Source: Branchipolynoe longqiensis
Lineage: Eukaryota; Annelida; Polychaeta; Phyllodocida; Polynoidae
Reading direction: 5' to 3'
NCBI GenBank assembly: GCA_030323885.1
Contig: CM059194.1
Coordinates: 11,952,963 to 12,016,962 of the forward strand
DNA length: 64,000 nt
The notes under the pieces were generated by a model. The model was not told where the DNA came from. It was given only the letters and a program-made list of their open reading frames with translations, and searched no databases. Both the position numbers and the translations under genes were made by a program. Shown here piece after piece: positions 1 to 11,774 of the stretch; within the stretch, counting starts at the first letter, position 1; every line of letters starts with the position of its first letter.

Positions 1-63
1 CGGTGGCGTCTCCTTGTGGAACATTAAGAACTAGCATTAATCTTCTTCCAGGCAGAGACACCA

Positions 64-493
64 GGGCCATATTCGATTAACACGACCAGGGCGACTAGGG
101 TCACCCGAGTTGCCACAATTTCAAATCGAACACTGCGAGTGGAGTTGACAAAAACATGTGCCATGTGCAAAAAGGCCCAACCCCAGTAGCCCACATCCTG
201 GCTGGCGGTGCCTAGGAACGATGACATCAAATTTGCGCTGGTACCGTCCTGCAGGATAACAGCTACCAGTACCAGTCCTACATTTTTTTTTTTATAATAA
301 CCCAGATTAATGAAATGGAAATATAACTAAATTGTGCAATCATAAAATACTTTAAATCCTATTTTGCTGTAGTTATATCAGTTATTTAAAAAAAGTCTTA
401 GATTAAACCACCCTTTTTTCCATCCCAAGCGTGGAGAAGCGTATTCGATTATTCGACCCGAATCTGTAGGATGTGCATTAATTGATTATGCCC
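64..493. mobile_element. MITE, CGATTAA-end family, copy 1
   Basis: This 430-bp non-coding unit starts with GGGCCATATTCGATTAA and ends with an approximate inverse of it (ATTGATTATGCCC). The interior matches the copies at 47896-51665 and 53951-54424, including a region around GCGAGTGGAGTTGACAAAAA and a T-run. No ORF is present, so it is probably a non-autonomous DNA transposon. No target duplication is visible. Confidence 0.6.
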
Positions 494-578
494 TAGGATC
501 TCCCGCCATCCCGGTCACGTGACAAATATCCCAGCTTAAATCGTAACAGGCGCAGCAGCCACCATCGAAGCATCACCT

Positions 579-1515
579 TGTAAAAATATACGGATTTTCG
601 GTTCGGATTTATATATTGGCAGAGAGCATTACTATTCTCAGGCGACGGAGTGGGAACCAAGGTTATGTAACAAGAGAAGCAATGGGTGCCCCACATGCTG
701 TGTGACATAATAGACTAGGTGGAAAATATGATAACACATAGTGCCCGAGATTATGACGTGATGTTCCTTTGTAAGAGACATTTAATGTTTAGTGAAATGT
801 TCCCGCTATGCACCAGTAAGAGTGCAAGTGGAGGGGAAGGACATTTTTAATATATGCTTATTGTAACTGCCTGCAACTACCTGTTACCAAGGGGCCGATG
901 GGCAAGCATACCCAGCCATCCTACATACATTATGGACACCACCTGCAGCTGGGATTGAGTGACAGCTGCCTTCTATTAGGGCGTCACCCTCCAGGCTGTA
1001 GAGGGTGTCTGATTGGCTGGCTGTGGGAGGCACCTGCATTGCTTATAGCTGACACACACACCTCACTCTAGGCATTCACTTCTTCTTGGTTAGGCACTCT
1101 AGCAGGAGAGACTCCTCTCTGGTCCAGGAACCCAGACACTTTGTCTGAGGCTCCACTTTCTATACACAAACTGCAGCAGCTATTCAAAAGGGACTGAGCT
1201 GTGTGCAACAACCATGGGACTCCGGTTCAATGGGCTGTAGGCACTGATTCTTCTATACACTAACAAGAGTAATGAGGATCTTTGTGGAAAGTAGGTTAGG
1301 AGTGAAGGTGATAGGTCGCTAGTAGGTGAACAGGAATTGGTGCCAATACAGTACAACTTCTTCACTGTCAATCTTGCGCGACTTGTCTTCCCTTTCTTCC
1401 TTATGAGTTTGTTGAGAGGGGCATCAGGTGGGAACTGACAGACAGTTGTCAGAACACACCTGGGGAAGAGTAAGTGGTATCTGGGGCTCTGACGGCCGAG
1501 TCCAAAGATATTACA
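579..1515 (+). mobile_element. solo LTR, family L, copy 1 (TSD ACCT)
   Basis: A 937-bp unit begins TGTAAAAATATACGG and ends AAAGATATTACA, so it has the TG...CA termini of a long terminal repeat. The 4-bp ACCT at 575-578 is repeated at 1516-1519 as a target-site duplication. Related copies lie at 25512-27763, 44221-45045, 55159-56048 and 58621-59593; several of these carry an AATAAA signal about 200 bp before the end (here the equivalent hexamer reads AATACA). No internal gag-pol sequence lies next to any copy, so these are solo LTRs left by recombination. The LTR superfamily cannot be named without the coding region. Confidence 0.85.
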
Positions 1516-1667
1516 ACCTGACCCTCTCGATTTTAAATAACACAATTACAGTTTATACTCTATTGTCAGGTAAAATCTTGAACTTTACTTTACCTAACCA
1601 CCATTTCTAATTTAGTCACTACATTTCGCACTCCGCCAAACACTTCAGTCACCGTAGACTTTTTTGT

Positions 1668-1913
1668 AGGCGGTGACTTTATAGTGCTTCCCCACTGTGA
1701 AATCAGGCTGCCAACCCCATGACCTGATATCCCATTCAGTCGCTTTATCCTGACAGAGCACACCAGTCCTTGGCCTACCCTAATAATGCCAAGTGCCAGG
1801 CTAGGAAGCGACAAGTACCAATTTTGTAAGTCATTGGTTCACTCGACCGGGAATGGAACTCCCGATCTCCCGCAGGGAAGGCTTGTGCTCTACCGATTCG
1901 GCCACCGCGCCCA
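1668..1913 (-). mobile_element. tRNA-derived SINE, family S
   Basis: Read on the minus strand, this begins with a tRNA-like head (A-box-like GGCCGAAT..., then a B-box-like segment) followed by the family core containing AATGACTTA and TTGTCGCTTCC. It is diverged and lacks the ACAA-rich tail. The full-length reference copy in this window is 55053-56312. Confidence 0.65.
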
Positions 1914-2362
1914 GTGTTGAAGATAGGTGCTATGGTAATACTACCAATAGGCCTACATGCAGAAATTTGATCATCCATTGCTGAAACTATAATTTTGTTC
2001 CCCAAATCACACAGCCAGTATATTTGTCTGGAGCCACTCAATAAGAACGGTTACTGGATGGGAAGTCTAAATAATTCGCGCAAAAAAACGTTGATTTTGA
2101 GATCTGTTGCTATATAAAGAGCCATGACTAGCAAACGAGGGATGAAGGTGATTACAGCCAAACAGATTGTAAGATGAGTGTGCCTCATTTAAATATATGG
2201 CATAAAATGTTTTTAATTGTTGGTGATTCTAAGGTTAGGGGAAGGCAAAGCTCCTCCCCTTTGCCTCCCCATTCTTCCAATCCCCCAATCCCAACCTGAA
2301 GCATAAAGCCCGGGAATATACAAAGGCATGTGAACCTGAATGGGTTCAAATCAAGCTTAAGG

Positions 2363-2580
2363 TCACATATAAGCACACTTACTACTCTGGAAATAGTGAC
2401 TGCAAGTTAGGATCGATTGTGACCAGACAGTTCCAGGAGGGCACATCATTTCCACGTAGGTGATACGATGGTTCCCGAAGGTTCCTGATCTTGTACACTG
2501 GAGATACGCATTGCAGACTCCTTTGTATGTGTGGTAGCGTATAGTTGAGAAGGTGTTGAAATCAAATCCTTCACAAATAC
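2363..2580 (-). CDS. terminal exon: chitin-binding type-2 (CBM14) domain
   Basis: The exon follows a CAG acceptor (AG at 2581-2582) in phase 1 and encodes about 72 residues. It shows the peritrophin-A pattern: C1 in GICEG, C2 and C3 separated by five residues (CNAYLQC), C4 in MMCPPGTVW, C5 in LTCSHYF and C6 in SSKC, followed by AYM and a TGA stop at 2363-2365. CBM14 domains bind chitin or similar glycans in extracellular proteins. All six cysteines are present only if the exon reads through to the stop, so I call it the last exon. A consensus-like donor (GTAAGT, complement of 2377-2382) sits just before C6 and would give a symmetric 198-bp exon instead. An ATTAAA poly(A)-like hexamer lies about 150 bp downstream, near 2213. 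Confidence 0.75.
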
Positions 2581-3204
2581 CTGCAAAGTCAATAAGCATC
2601 GAAGCATTACACAACTAGAATGGCAACACATGATTCTGTGCTCAAATGCTGAACTTTAAAGATCTGGTCATCTCATTTTAACCATTTCATTAATATTCAT
2701 GGCAACTGAACAAAATATTCATATTCTAGAAATAGTAACCCCTAAGAATAGTCATCAGAATAGTTAGTCCAATGGGGGGTCCTAGACATGTCAGTCTTTG
2801 GCTACTAGATTAGAGTTTAAATTCTAAGACATCAAGCAGGGAAAGGGTAGATGGAATGATATGGGCTATAAAGCAGTGAAAGTACTGATCCATGCATGGA
2901 TCTGAATATTTTGTGTGGTTATTTAAAGCCTTTGTGAGAGCATAATGGGAGTATATAATTATTAAACAGCTCTTCTTATGCCAAATGGACCAGTGTGACA
3001 ATGGTATATTTCTCAACAATCTCGATACAAAGGTCTGAGATTAATTCCAGTAAGGGCCCAAATAAACTTATGTAAGTAACAAATTATCCGGTATTTCCTA
3101 ATATCTCATTAAGAGGAGGGCGACATTGATATATGGACAAAGTAAATATTTACCTAGTAAGAATTAAGGGTGTTACACACATAGATATATGGTATATGTG
3201 GATG
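2581..3204. other. intronic, no feature seen
   Basis: Intron upstream (in transcript sense) of the CBM14 exon. It is AT-rich, with no exon-like cysteine pattern, no inverted termini and no repeat I could match elsewhere in the window. Confidence 0.5.
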
Positions 3205-4060
3205 GATAAGACTACTCAGATACTGGTGAGAGAGCTACTATTCGCAGATGACAGTGCACTGGTTGCCCACTCTGCTGAAGAGACCCAGAAAATAGTGGAC
3301 GCTTTCTCCGATGCATCAAAGAAGTTTGGCCTGAAAATTAACATCAAGAAGACGGAGGTGCTGTACCAACCCAACTCTACAAGAACCCAAGAGGAGGAGA
3401 TCATGGTTGACAGAAATAAGCTGAACTCTGTTCCGGAATTCACCTATCTCGGAAGCACTATATCAAGTGATAGACGCATTGATGCTGAGATACAGAGGAG
3501 GATGGCCAAGGCTAGCGCATCTTTCGGCCGACTATGCCAGAGACTCTGGAACAACCACCATGTGTCCATTCGCGTCAAAGGTAAGATCTACCGCGCAATC
3601 GTGCTATCCACCCTACTATACGTAGCCGAGGCCTGGACAGTGTACAGACGGCAGGTGAAAAAGCTGCATGCCTTCATGATGCGACATCTGCATTCAATCA
3701 TGAGGCTAACCTGGAAGGACAAAGTGACGAATAAAGAAATACTTGAACGGATGGGGCTGCCCTCTATGGAAGATCTTCTGATCAAAAAGAATCTCCGGTG
3801 GACTGGACACCTCATGAGGATGTCATCAGACAGGCTACCAAAGCGGATCCTCTATTCTCAACTGTCTTCTGGCTACAGAAAGAGAGGGCGCCCCCGTCTC
3901 CGGTTCAGGGATACCATCAAGAGAAACCTGAAACTGAGAGACATTAAGACCGACTCATGGACGCAACTCTCACAGCAGAGAGCTAAATGGAGAGTGGCAG
4001 TCAAGTAATGAAAGCAGTCTTTGTCGCATCGCGACCGACAGCATGATGATGATGATGGAT
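3205..4060 (+). pseudogene. LINE fragment: reverse transcriptase C-terminal half
   Basis: An open frame of about 270 residues starts inside the palm of a non-LTR reverse transcriptase (RELLFADDSALVAHS, the FADD catalytic box) and continues through the thumb and the C-terminal region (RWTGHLMRM, then KRGRPRLRF) to a stop at 4006-4008. The sequence ends in an ATGATGATG run at about 4044, like the short tandem tails of several LINE clades. The endonuclease and the first RT motifs are absent, so the copy is 5'-truncated, as is normal for target-primed insertion. The frame is intact over its length, suggesting a fairly recent copy. Clade is not assigned; RTE-like or another truncated non-LTR lineage is possible. 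Confidence 0.8.
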
Positions 4061-4288
4061 GGATAAGGGAGGCATAATGACATGAGTAACGAGTGTGTAT
4101 ACTCACTATCAGTGCAATATGCACTTGGGTAAAATAGAAAGGTAAGCGTATCAGCTACCAGGTTTGTTAACACTATGCTGTTACTATTGCAGTACCACAT
4201 GGTCGCAATCTTGACTGCGCTTAATATTGCTGGTCAGGATTGGCAATTGGTAGCATACTCGCAGGGGCGGTCCGAATGATGGACTAAT

Positions 4289-4584
4289 GCCTGGTACACA
4301 CCTCCCGTATAAAACCTAAAACTGCCTGTTTCACGACTAAGTTTGAGTTTTAGTCAGTTTCAGTCTTTAGGTGTGTGACCCCCCCCTATCACACCAGAGC
4401 CTTGCGATTGCGACTTAAAACTCAGTTTTAGGTTTTATACAGGAGGTGTGTACAGGGCTTTTATAAGATTCGAAAAATGAATCGGGCAGTTTTAGTAGGG
4501 AAATGGGACGGGTCGGGTTGTGACGGGTCCCGTCGGGCAGTCAGTTTTAGAGCGTGAATCGTATACGGGAGGTGTGTACCAGGC
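4289..4584. mobile_element. MITE with perfect 23-bp inverted ends
   Basis: The element opens with GCCTGGTACACACCTCCCGT and closes with the exact complement; the TIR match is 23 bp. A second, inner copy of the end (GGAGGTGTGTACAGGGC near 4441) indicates a complex or nested foldback. It has no coding capacity. Flanks are AT-rich and give no clear target duplication. Confidence 0.75.
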
Positions 4585-4934
4585 TTAACCCCTGCCCCCA
4601 CCTCCCGATGGCTAGTGGCCACCTCCAATGAGACCTTTACACGCAGCCTGGATGGGTAGTACTAGCAAGTTACTTCCATTCTGGCATGGACTCCAAGGTT
4701 TGAAGAAACTGTGATGCTGTCTCTTTATTTCCCAAGCAGAACAGAAACTAGTGCATCACAATATCTAGGTTATTCACCAGTTATGCGACACAGAAATGGT
4801 TCTCATCAAAGGTTGCTTTTTAAATTAGACTGTATTATATTGCGGGAGCATATTATAAAGTAGATCTGCTTGGTGTATCACAAAAATTATTACAATGTTT
4901 GCCCCCTCATTGAAAGATCAGGGAATTGTAGGCA

Positions 4935-7660
4935 ATTTTAAAAGCAGAGTACAAAAAACTCAGTAATGACAGACAGCAAATTATCATAGCAAACCAAACA
5001 AAAAAAGTTGGAGGGGTTACAATCTACTGCAAAACCTAAAGAAATCTAGACACTGAGGCCCTAAAATAGGAAACAACTGAAATGAACACCTGGAGCTACT
5101 ATGGTGCCTAATAAAAAACGAGAAGCAGGCTAACATAGCCATAGCAAGCCTCTAGAGACCACTGTCCTGGGATATTGAAACATTCCTTGAAACTCTAGAC
5201 AAAAGCATAAATACAGTGAGAAAACTAACAAATGCAGAAATCTTTGTGCTAGGGGACTTCAACATAAACTACAGTAGCAACGACAAAAATATACTAATGC
5301 TACAAACCACTATCAAAATCATAGGGCTACAGCAACTTATTACAGACAGCACAAGACTAGGAAACAATCTCAACAATTGACCTAATACTATCCAACTCAA
5401 ACCATGCCACAACATGGGGCACTAGAAGCTGGGGTATAAGTGACCATGAGCTAATATATATAACGAGGAAAAAACTCAAAAACACAAGCCAATATAAATA
5501 TAAAAAGGGCACATCCCTAAAAAACTACTCAAAAGAAACACTTAAAAACCACCTATACGAAAATATAGACAACCTCACAACAGACAGAGATGACACTGAT
5601 ATCTACTGGAATAACATTTTCACAGAAATAAAACAATCATTAGATGAGATGTGTCCCATAAAGAAACTAAAAATACAGAGAAACCAAGACCCGTGGGTAG
5701 ACAGGGAACTGTTAATGCATATCGCAACAAAATGAAAGCTAGGTGACAAAGTGAAACGTACTAAAGACCCAGAGGATAAAAGGGCCTATAATACTGCCAG
5801 AAACAACTCCCTCAAAGCGGTAAGGACAGCAAAAAAGAAATATATAATAAAACAAGAAAAGGACTGGGGAAGCAACGCAAATAAGTTCTGGAAAAATGTA
5901 AGCTTACTATTCCCCCAAAATAAGATAGAAGAACGCATATGGATAAGGATGGAAATACGAACACAGATAGTGATGCAGCAAACAAACTAAATACCCACTT
6001 TGCCACGGTAGGACAAAGGTTATCAAAGAAATTCACAAGAATCTGGGAAAACAAGTCAGAAAATATCCAGGATGAAATCCCCACCTGCAAAACTGACCTA
6101 AGAGAACTAACACAGCTAATAAATGACATAGATGAAAACAAACCAAGTGGAATAGATGGAATCCCCACACAAATACTAAAAGAGGCACTCCAAGCCATCC
6201 CAGATACCATGGTCGACCTGTTCAACATATCATTTGAGCAGGGACACTTCATCACAGCATGCAAGATGGCAACCATCACCCCCATCTACAAAAGTGCTGA
6301 CAAACAAAACATGGGGAACTACAGACCAATATCAATCTTGCAAACACCAGGCAAGCTAATTGAAAAAATATTTCACAGGCACATAAATGAGCACCTGGAA
6401 AAAAACAATATACTAAACAAGAGGCAAGGAGGTTTCAGAAAACTACACTCCACATCAAAACCAATAGCAAACCTAACAAGTGATGTGCTGGCATCATTGA
6501 ACCAAAAGAAATTAGTTGGAGCAGCCTCCATCGACTTCAGCAAAGCCTTTGACACTGTAGACCACAGCATATTAATAAGAACATTAAACAACATGGGCAT
6601 TAAATCCAAATCAATAAACTGGATAAAATGCTACCTAATCAACAGGCAGCAACAAACTAAAGTAAATGGTACACTCTCAGACCAACAAACTGTCACCTGT
6701 GGTGTACCCCAAGGATCAGTCCTGGGACCACTACTATTTATGCTATACATAAACGACCTAGAAAAATGCCGGAGACAGAATGTCTCCAGCTATATGCGGA
6801 TGACACTGTCGTATATGCAGAAGGAAGCACAGTAGAGGAGGTATCAACCAAACTAAACAACCTCCTGCGAAAGCTGGACGGTTGGTGTGAATCCAATAAA
6901 ATAACCATCAATGCAAATAAATCTAAAACTACGCTTCTCACATACAGCAATCACAGGAAGAAACCTACAATGTACACTAGGAAACCAAACACTGGAAAGT
7001 GTAAATCACTACAAACACCTAGGCCTAGAACTAGGTAGCCAGCTAAACTACAATCTGTGTGTAACAAAAATCATACAAAAAGTATCTTCAAAGGCATGGT
7101 AGTCCCCTACTTTGACTATGGGGATGTAATTTACATGGGTGCTAAAAAAGAGCTACTTAACAAATTGCAGATACTACAAAATAGGGCCCTGAAAATCTGC
7201 CTGAAAGTAGACAAACTACACCCCACTTATGACCTACACAAAAGAACTAAAGTAAAGCTACTAGAAAACAGAAGGATAATCCACCTAAAAACATTAGCAT
7301 ATGGATATAGCCAATAAATTAAGCGTCTAACCCAACCACTAAGGGACACCATAGCAAGCAAGGCACCACTACTAAGGCAGACCAGAAGCCAGATCAAAGC
7401 CCATGAAAGGAGCACACTGGAAATGGCCGCCAAGGCATGGAATGCGCAAACGGTATGAGAAAGACAAATCCCTGACCTAAAAACATACAAAAAATATCTG
7501 TGCAAAATAAAAACTGGAAACCCCAACTGAACTGCACCACAAGGGGGCAGGTGATATGTCACAGCCCACCAACTGGACAGCCCAGGGCGGGATAACCGGA
7601 AATATAAAAGCCAGATAACATATCCAACAACGATATAAATCAAATCAAATTCAAACAAAC
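4935..7660 (+). pseudogene. near full-length non-LTR retrotransposon, CR1/jockey-type, broken
   Basis: The 5' part encodes an AP-endonuclease remnant (VLGDFNINY near 5250). Reverse transcriptase follows from about 5940: NYRPISIL, then AFDTVDHSIL near 6540, GVPQGSVLGPLLF near 6700 and YADDTVVYA near 6790, which carries the catalytic YADD. The C-terminal part (LQILQNRALKICL near 7170, then AAKAWNAQ near 7430) is typical of CR1/jockey-superfamily elements. Frames shift at about 6770, 7000 and 7080 and stops interrupt the endonuclease, so it is dead. The coding strand is strikingly A-rich. The 3' end is an AAATCAAATCAAA-like tail near 7640. It lies antisense to the host gene, in the intron between the CBM14 exon and the EGF exon at 11319. 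Confidence 0.85.
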
Positions 7661-8476
7661 ATAACTCAACCACCTATTACGTACAGGCCTATGGACATGT
7701 AAATAAAATAGGCTAGTATAGAATTAAGTAGAAAAAAGCGGAAACCTCTTCCCAAGAAAACCCCAAAACACTAACATAGAACGTTAAGAAAACAACTAAC
7801 ATATTAATAAGAATAGAACAAAAATACAATGCCAAGAGGGCCCCAAAAAACTAACATAGGCTACTAAACATACCAACAGACTATCTATCTGCTACTGAAA
7901 TGCAGACAATCAAATAACTTATGAGCAGCTACTGCTTGGTAAGACAACACCAACACTACAGCTGGCCAGCATTGAAAACAAGCCTAGGTACCCGGGATTA
8001 CATGCTATGGACAGTATAAATACAGCCTCAATAAAAACAAAATATAAAAAAAAGTAATCTACTTAGGCACATTCAATGTTGAAAATGAATACGGAGTATT
8101 TTCTTTGACATCATATGTACCTGTGCTCTAGACAACAACAACACGTTACACCTGCATTGTCAAAGGAGTTTTTGCTGCTTTTCCAGTTACTCAGCTACTT
8201 ACAATGCTTCAGGTACAAATGTTCTCTGGACAAAACAAGGGGGAAGTAAGCAAGAAGCAATGTTTGCGCTTACATTCTGGAGAGCTGGCGCATGTCTGGC
8301 AGGCTGCTTCTGTGACACAATCTACAACGACAGCAAGGTTCATTATGTTACAAGTCTTCTACCGATAACCTACTCAATGAATCATGCTGGTCTTCCACGT
8401 ACAATCCACTACTTTATAGAATTAATTCACTCTATGGTGCCGTGGAACTAATCAATGCAAACTTATTAAATAACTA
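7661..8476. other. intronic, no feature seen
   Basis: A-rich sequence continues for a few hundred bases past the LINE tail and then becomes ordinary intronic DNA. No exon, repeat termini or RNA gene was recognised. Confidence 0.4.
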
Positions 8477-8640
8477 ATGGAATGGCCAAATGAGCTGGGC
8501 ATCCACTTCCTGTATTGCAGGTAATGGGAGTCCAGCCATTGTTCAAACCCCAGTAGAGTCAATCCAATGACTTAAAAATACATACTTCTAGCTACCTGAC
8601 CTGGAGCTCTGCATTACTAGAACAGGTCAAATAGTGGAAT
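8477..8640 (+). mobile_element. degenerate SINE, family S
   Basis: A worn tRNA-like head (GGAATGGCCAAATGAGC) and B-box remnant are followed by the diagnostic GAGTCAATCCAATGACTTAA. The tail is missing. The call rests on the head-core order matching the better copies in this window. Confidence 0.45.
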
Positions 8641-8696
8641 CTTTTGGATTTCTGTACATTATAATGACATGTAACAATTAAAACAACTCCCTATTA

Positions 8697-9063
8697 CAGG
8701 CTGTAGGATTTAAGATTTCATGGGAAACACTTTTTGGGTTCCGTGCCTGGTACTCATGGGAACCCTTCAGTAACTGTTTTTCGGTTCCGTAAAATTGGTG
8801 ATGGGTACCCATTCTTGTAACTGTTAATTAAATTTAGTAGGAGTATATTTTGAACACATCTGTGCAGAAATTGTAGATATACCTTTAATCATTTACAATG
8901 TAATGAAAACAATCGATCGTTGACTTGAACTGTTAAGTTTTTGTGTTTTTGCCGTAAATACTTGATTAATATCATGGGAAACGCAATTTCGGTTCCGTAG
9001 TTACCCCAGCACGGTAACGACACGTTACTGGTAACGATCGTTACCGTGAAATCCTACAGCCTG
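8697..9063. mobile_element. 367-bp TIR element flanked by CTATTA
   Basis: The termini are CAGGCTGTAGGATTT and its complement (15-bp TIRs). CTATTA occurs at 8691-8696 and again at 9064-9069. The CAG...CTG ends resemble hAT elements, but those normally give 8-bp duplications and only 6 bp match here. An internal palindromic GTAACG/CGTTAC cluster near 9013-9050 has no coding sequence. Confidence 0.7.
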
Positions 9064-9261
9064 CTATTATTTACTTTTAATCATATTTTGTTTGAAAACT
9101 CAGGTATATTGTGCACCTTCTATTGAAAAGCATGCCAATTGCAATTGTAATTTTAATACACCAAAACAGGTCTAAAACTTGTGCGTATCCATGCAAACTG
9201 GTAAAATAAAGCATAAATCTTGCAACATCACAGCCTGGCTTCTACCAGTGCTTCTACTCTG

Positions 9262-9480
9262 CAATATGGTTAAGATGCCCGCTCTTGTGAACGAATTCTG
9301 ATAGGATTAGAACGCCTGGTTCAAACACCGGACCAGTCAAACCAATGACTTAAAAATCGGTCCTAGTCACTATCTAATCGAGGTATTAACAGAGAGCTTG
9401 TATCTATATACACGCTCTCTGGTATTAATATGACAGGGCAAGGATCAATGGGATGAGAAAGACTAATTTCCCATGGATGG
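9262..9480 (+). mobile_element. SINE, family S variant tail, split by a 34-bp element
   Basis: The core GTCAAACCAATGACTTAAAA at about 9338 and the tail AGGGCAAGGATCAATGGGAT identify the same SINE variant as 60001-60205. It is interrupted at 9389-9422 by the minimal TIR element described separately. It forms an inverted pair with 9495-9735. Confidence 0.55.
9389..9422. mobile_element. 34-bp minimal TIR element (TSD TATTA)
   Basis: ACAGAGAGCTTGTAT and ACACGCTCTCTGG form inverted ends with almost nothing between them. TATTA flanks both sides (9384-9388 and 9423-9427). The ends match the 830-bp element at 10247-11076, which has ends CCAGAGAGC...GCTCTCTGG and also a 5-bp duplication. Confidence 0.6.
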
Positions 9481-9494
9481 AATCGTCTTTGCTA

Positions 9495-9735
9495 TTTATT
9501 TTTGCTAGATTAGTTGATTAAGCGGGGGGAAATTTCAAATGCGGATGATTGGTCTTCCTCATTCCACTGCTCCTTGCCCTATCCTAATAATGCCGAGCAC
9601 CTGGCTAGGAAGCGACAAGTATCAATTTCTAAGTCCTTGGTTTCGCTCGATCAGGATTTGAACCCATGGGTTCGAATTCCACGACCTACCAAAACAGGAG
9701 ACGGGCGTTCAACTCATTCCGTCATCTTGAACACC
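9495..9735 (-). mobile_element. SINE, family S variant tail, reverse orientation
   Basis: On the minus strand it contains the tRNA-like head, the AATGACTTA-type core and a tail that matches 60125-60205 (GAATGAGGAAGACCAATCAT). It forms a hairpin-capable pair with the SINE just upstream. Confidence 0.6.
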
Positions 9736-10246
9736 TAATGCTCTAAACCCCACCCACAAAAATACTATAGTGACAGAGATCCAATAGCGTGGCAACGAAA
9801 CTGTCATTGTAAGGATCTTGAGATAAAAATGGAATAAATTGAAGTTGCATATAAATAATACAATAACTTTGAGTTCTGGTAATATATGTTAGCGAAATAT
9901 ATTACATTTATCATTATAATTTACATAAAAGTAACTTTCATTTTATAGAGTTAACTTTGAAAATATTTGAAACACTAATTAAAACCCAAAATAAAAGATG
10001 GTGTGCCCATCGAAATGCTGGACATCATATGCTTCAGACATACTAGGTTCTATTACATAGCATTCCTTGTTTGCAGCAACACATGTTTAATCATGAGTAC
10101 GCCAATATCTAAGTTGGATTTAGGAGCACCAAATCTATGTCAGTATTTTGCTTTTAGGAAATTTGACGTTTTAATTGGATTATTCAGCTTTAAAGTAACA
10201 TTCCATAGACACAAAAAGAAACTTACACAATATATGCTAAGTGATA
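9736..10246. other. intronic, no feature seen
   Basis: AT-rich intronic sequence with no supported exon or repeat boundary. Confidence 0.4.
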
Positions 10247-11076
10247 CCAGAGAGCTTGTATAGACAGATGAGAGGGACAACTCCCGCAAAAATTGGTAAC
10301 ACAGGCTACAGTGGCACCTCTCGATCTCGCGGTCATTGTTGAACAAGCCAAAACAAGTGGCTAAGGCACAGTACGTGCAGTGGTTAACTGCAATAACTAC
10401 ACAGGAACAGCAAGGCAAATATATTTTTTCTCATTCCAGACACAAGATGACAGGTAAGAAAGACATTAAAATCAAACCAGCATACTTCCCTACATGCCTA
10501 TATTCTGACACTGAGTGATAATAAATGCAGGTAGCATACTGCATAGTCATGATAGTGGAACTCCTGGTAAACTTGAGATGTTTTGTCCCAGTTGAGGATA
10601 GAGTAGTACTAGTAGCTGACATCATAAATATGATAAAGTTAGTTATTTTTATGTTTGGGTGTATTATAGCATATTCAATGATTTACATATGTGTGCATCA
10701 CGGATTGTCAATGGCCATGAGCAATCTCCATTGACAATGCTTTGAGTTTGCCAGTACACGCAGTGCAAAACATTAGTTTTATTCAAAATTAATAGAAATC
10801 CAGAACCATAACCTTATAAATTTAATATAATCTTTTTGGTAAACATGCTTTCTATATGTCTCCCAAGCGATCTGTTTCTAGGTTGTGTGGTTTTAGAGAT
10901 ATTTCACTTTTTCTGTATGAAGATTGCACATGACCATTGACAACGCCTTGAGTTTGCTGGTATGCATACAGCTGTGTCATAAACTGTTCAACAACCACCA
11001 CTTGGAGCGCCACAGTCGGCAGCTGTTACACGGTCTAGTATGAGAGTTGTCCCTCTCATCTATACATGCTCTCTGG
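10247..11076. mobile_element. 830-bp TIR element (TSD TGATA)
   Basis: The ends CCAGAGAGCTTGTATAGACA and its near complement extend about 37 bp, covering GATGAGAGGGACAACTC. TGATA flanks the element at 10242-10246 and 11077-11081. Two internal segments containing ATTGACAA..CTTTGAGTTTGCC are partly repeated; a similar stretch recurs near 46490. No transposase was found, so it is non-autonomous. Confidence 0.75.
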
Positions 11077-11218
11077 TGATACGCATATCAGACATCTGTT
11101 GTTAAATTTGATGAATATGAAATGTGTTATGCATTATATTGTGTGAACTCGCTGGAGGGGACTATTACACATACCTGCTTTCAAACCCTACTTTCCTGTT
11201 TACTATTCGATGTTGGAT

Positions 11219-11290
11219 TCAGGATAATGAGACTGAGTGAGATATTGAGTCATGGTGCCCATGACATGGCATCCCAGTTGGGCAGCATTC
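11219..11290 (+). mobile_element. SINE fragment, family S 3' core
   Basis: ACTGAGTGAGATATTGAGTC and the following GGTGCC...CCCAGTTGGGCAGCA match the distal core of the SINE at 55053-56312. It ends about 30 bp from the donor of the EGF exon at 11319. Confidence 0.5.
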
Positions 11291-11318
11291 CGAAATCAGT
11301 GGTGACAATGCGACTTAC

Positions 11319-11429
11319 CTATTTCACAGAGGTTTCCTGCAAAACCTTTTGAACAGATGCATCCTGGTTTGTTTGACTGTGTCACGCATACGCCACCATT
11401 TTCACAAGCCAAATTACATGTTGACACAA
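11319..11429 (-). CDS. EGF-like exon
   Basis: This 111-bp exon lies between a CCTAG acceptor (AG at 11430-11431) and a GTAAGT donor (complement of 11313-11318), phase 1 on both sides. It encodes 37 residues with six cysteines in EGF order: STCNLAC, ENGGVC, PGCIC, GFAGNLC. It lacks the D-x-D/N-E calcium-binding start, so it is a non-calcium EGF module. It is the last EGF before the CBM14 exon in transcript order and lies about 345 bp from the next EGF exon. The six-cysteine pattern with both splice sites in phase makes the call firm despite its short length. Confidence 0.9.
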
Positions 11430-11774
11430 CTAGGAAGAGAGAATGAATATGGAAAGATAAGTGTATGAATAAATATAGAAATGTGTAAAATTTTGTATCT
11501 CAGCAAAGTAGTCCTACCCCTTAAATGTCATCTTCAGTCAATAAGGAAGTAATTGCTCTATATCAATAAGTATATCATAATAATGTCAGTAATAGGAATA
11601 ACACAAATAATTTGTTTAAAGAGAAAAATAATAATCTAATAATGGTCAATGAGTTTCCGTGTCAGTTACAAATTCTTACAAGGTCTTGCAGATGCAACAC
11701 TCTAGAAAAAAAGTGTCGCAAGATTGCACAAAACTTGCATGATTGCATGAATATAATGGTTGTATTCTGCTCAC

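Noticed and set aside
10003..10263. Short plus-strand frame running into the TIR element
   Set aside because: It crosses the element boundary and has no recognisable domain.
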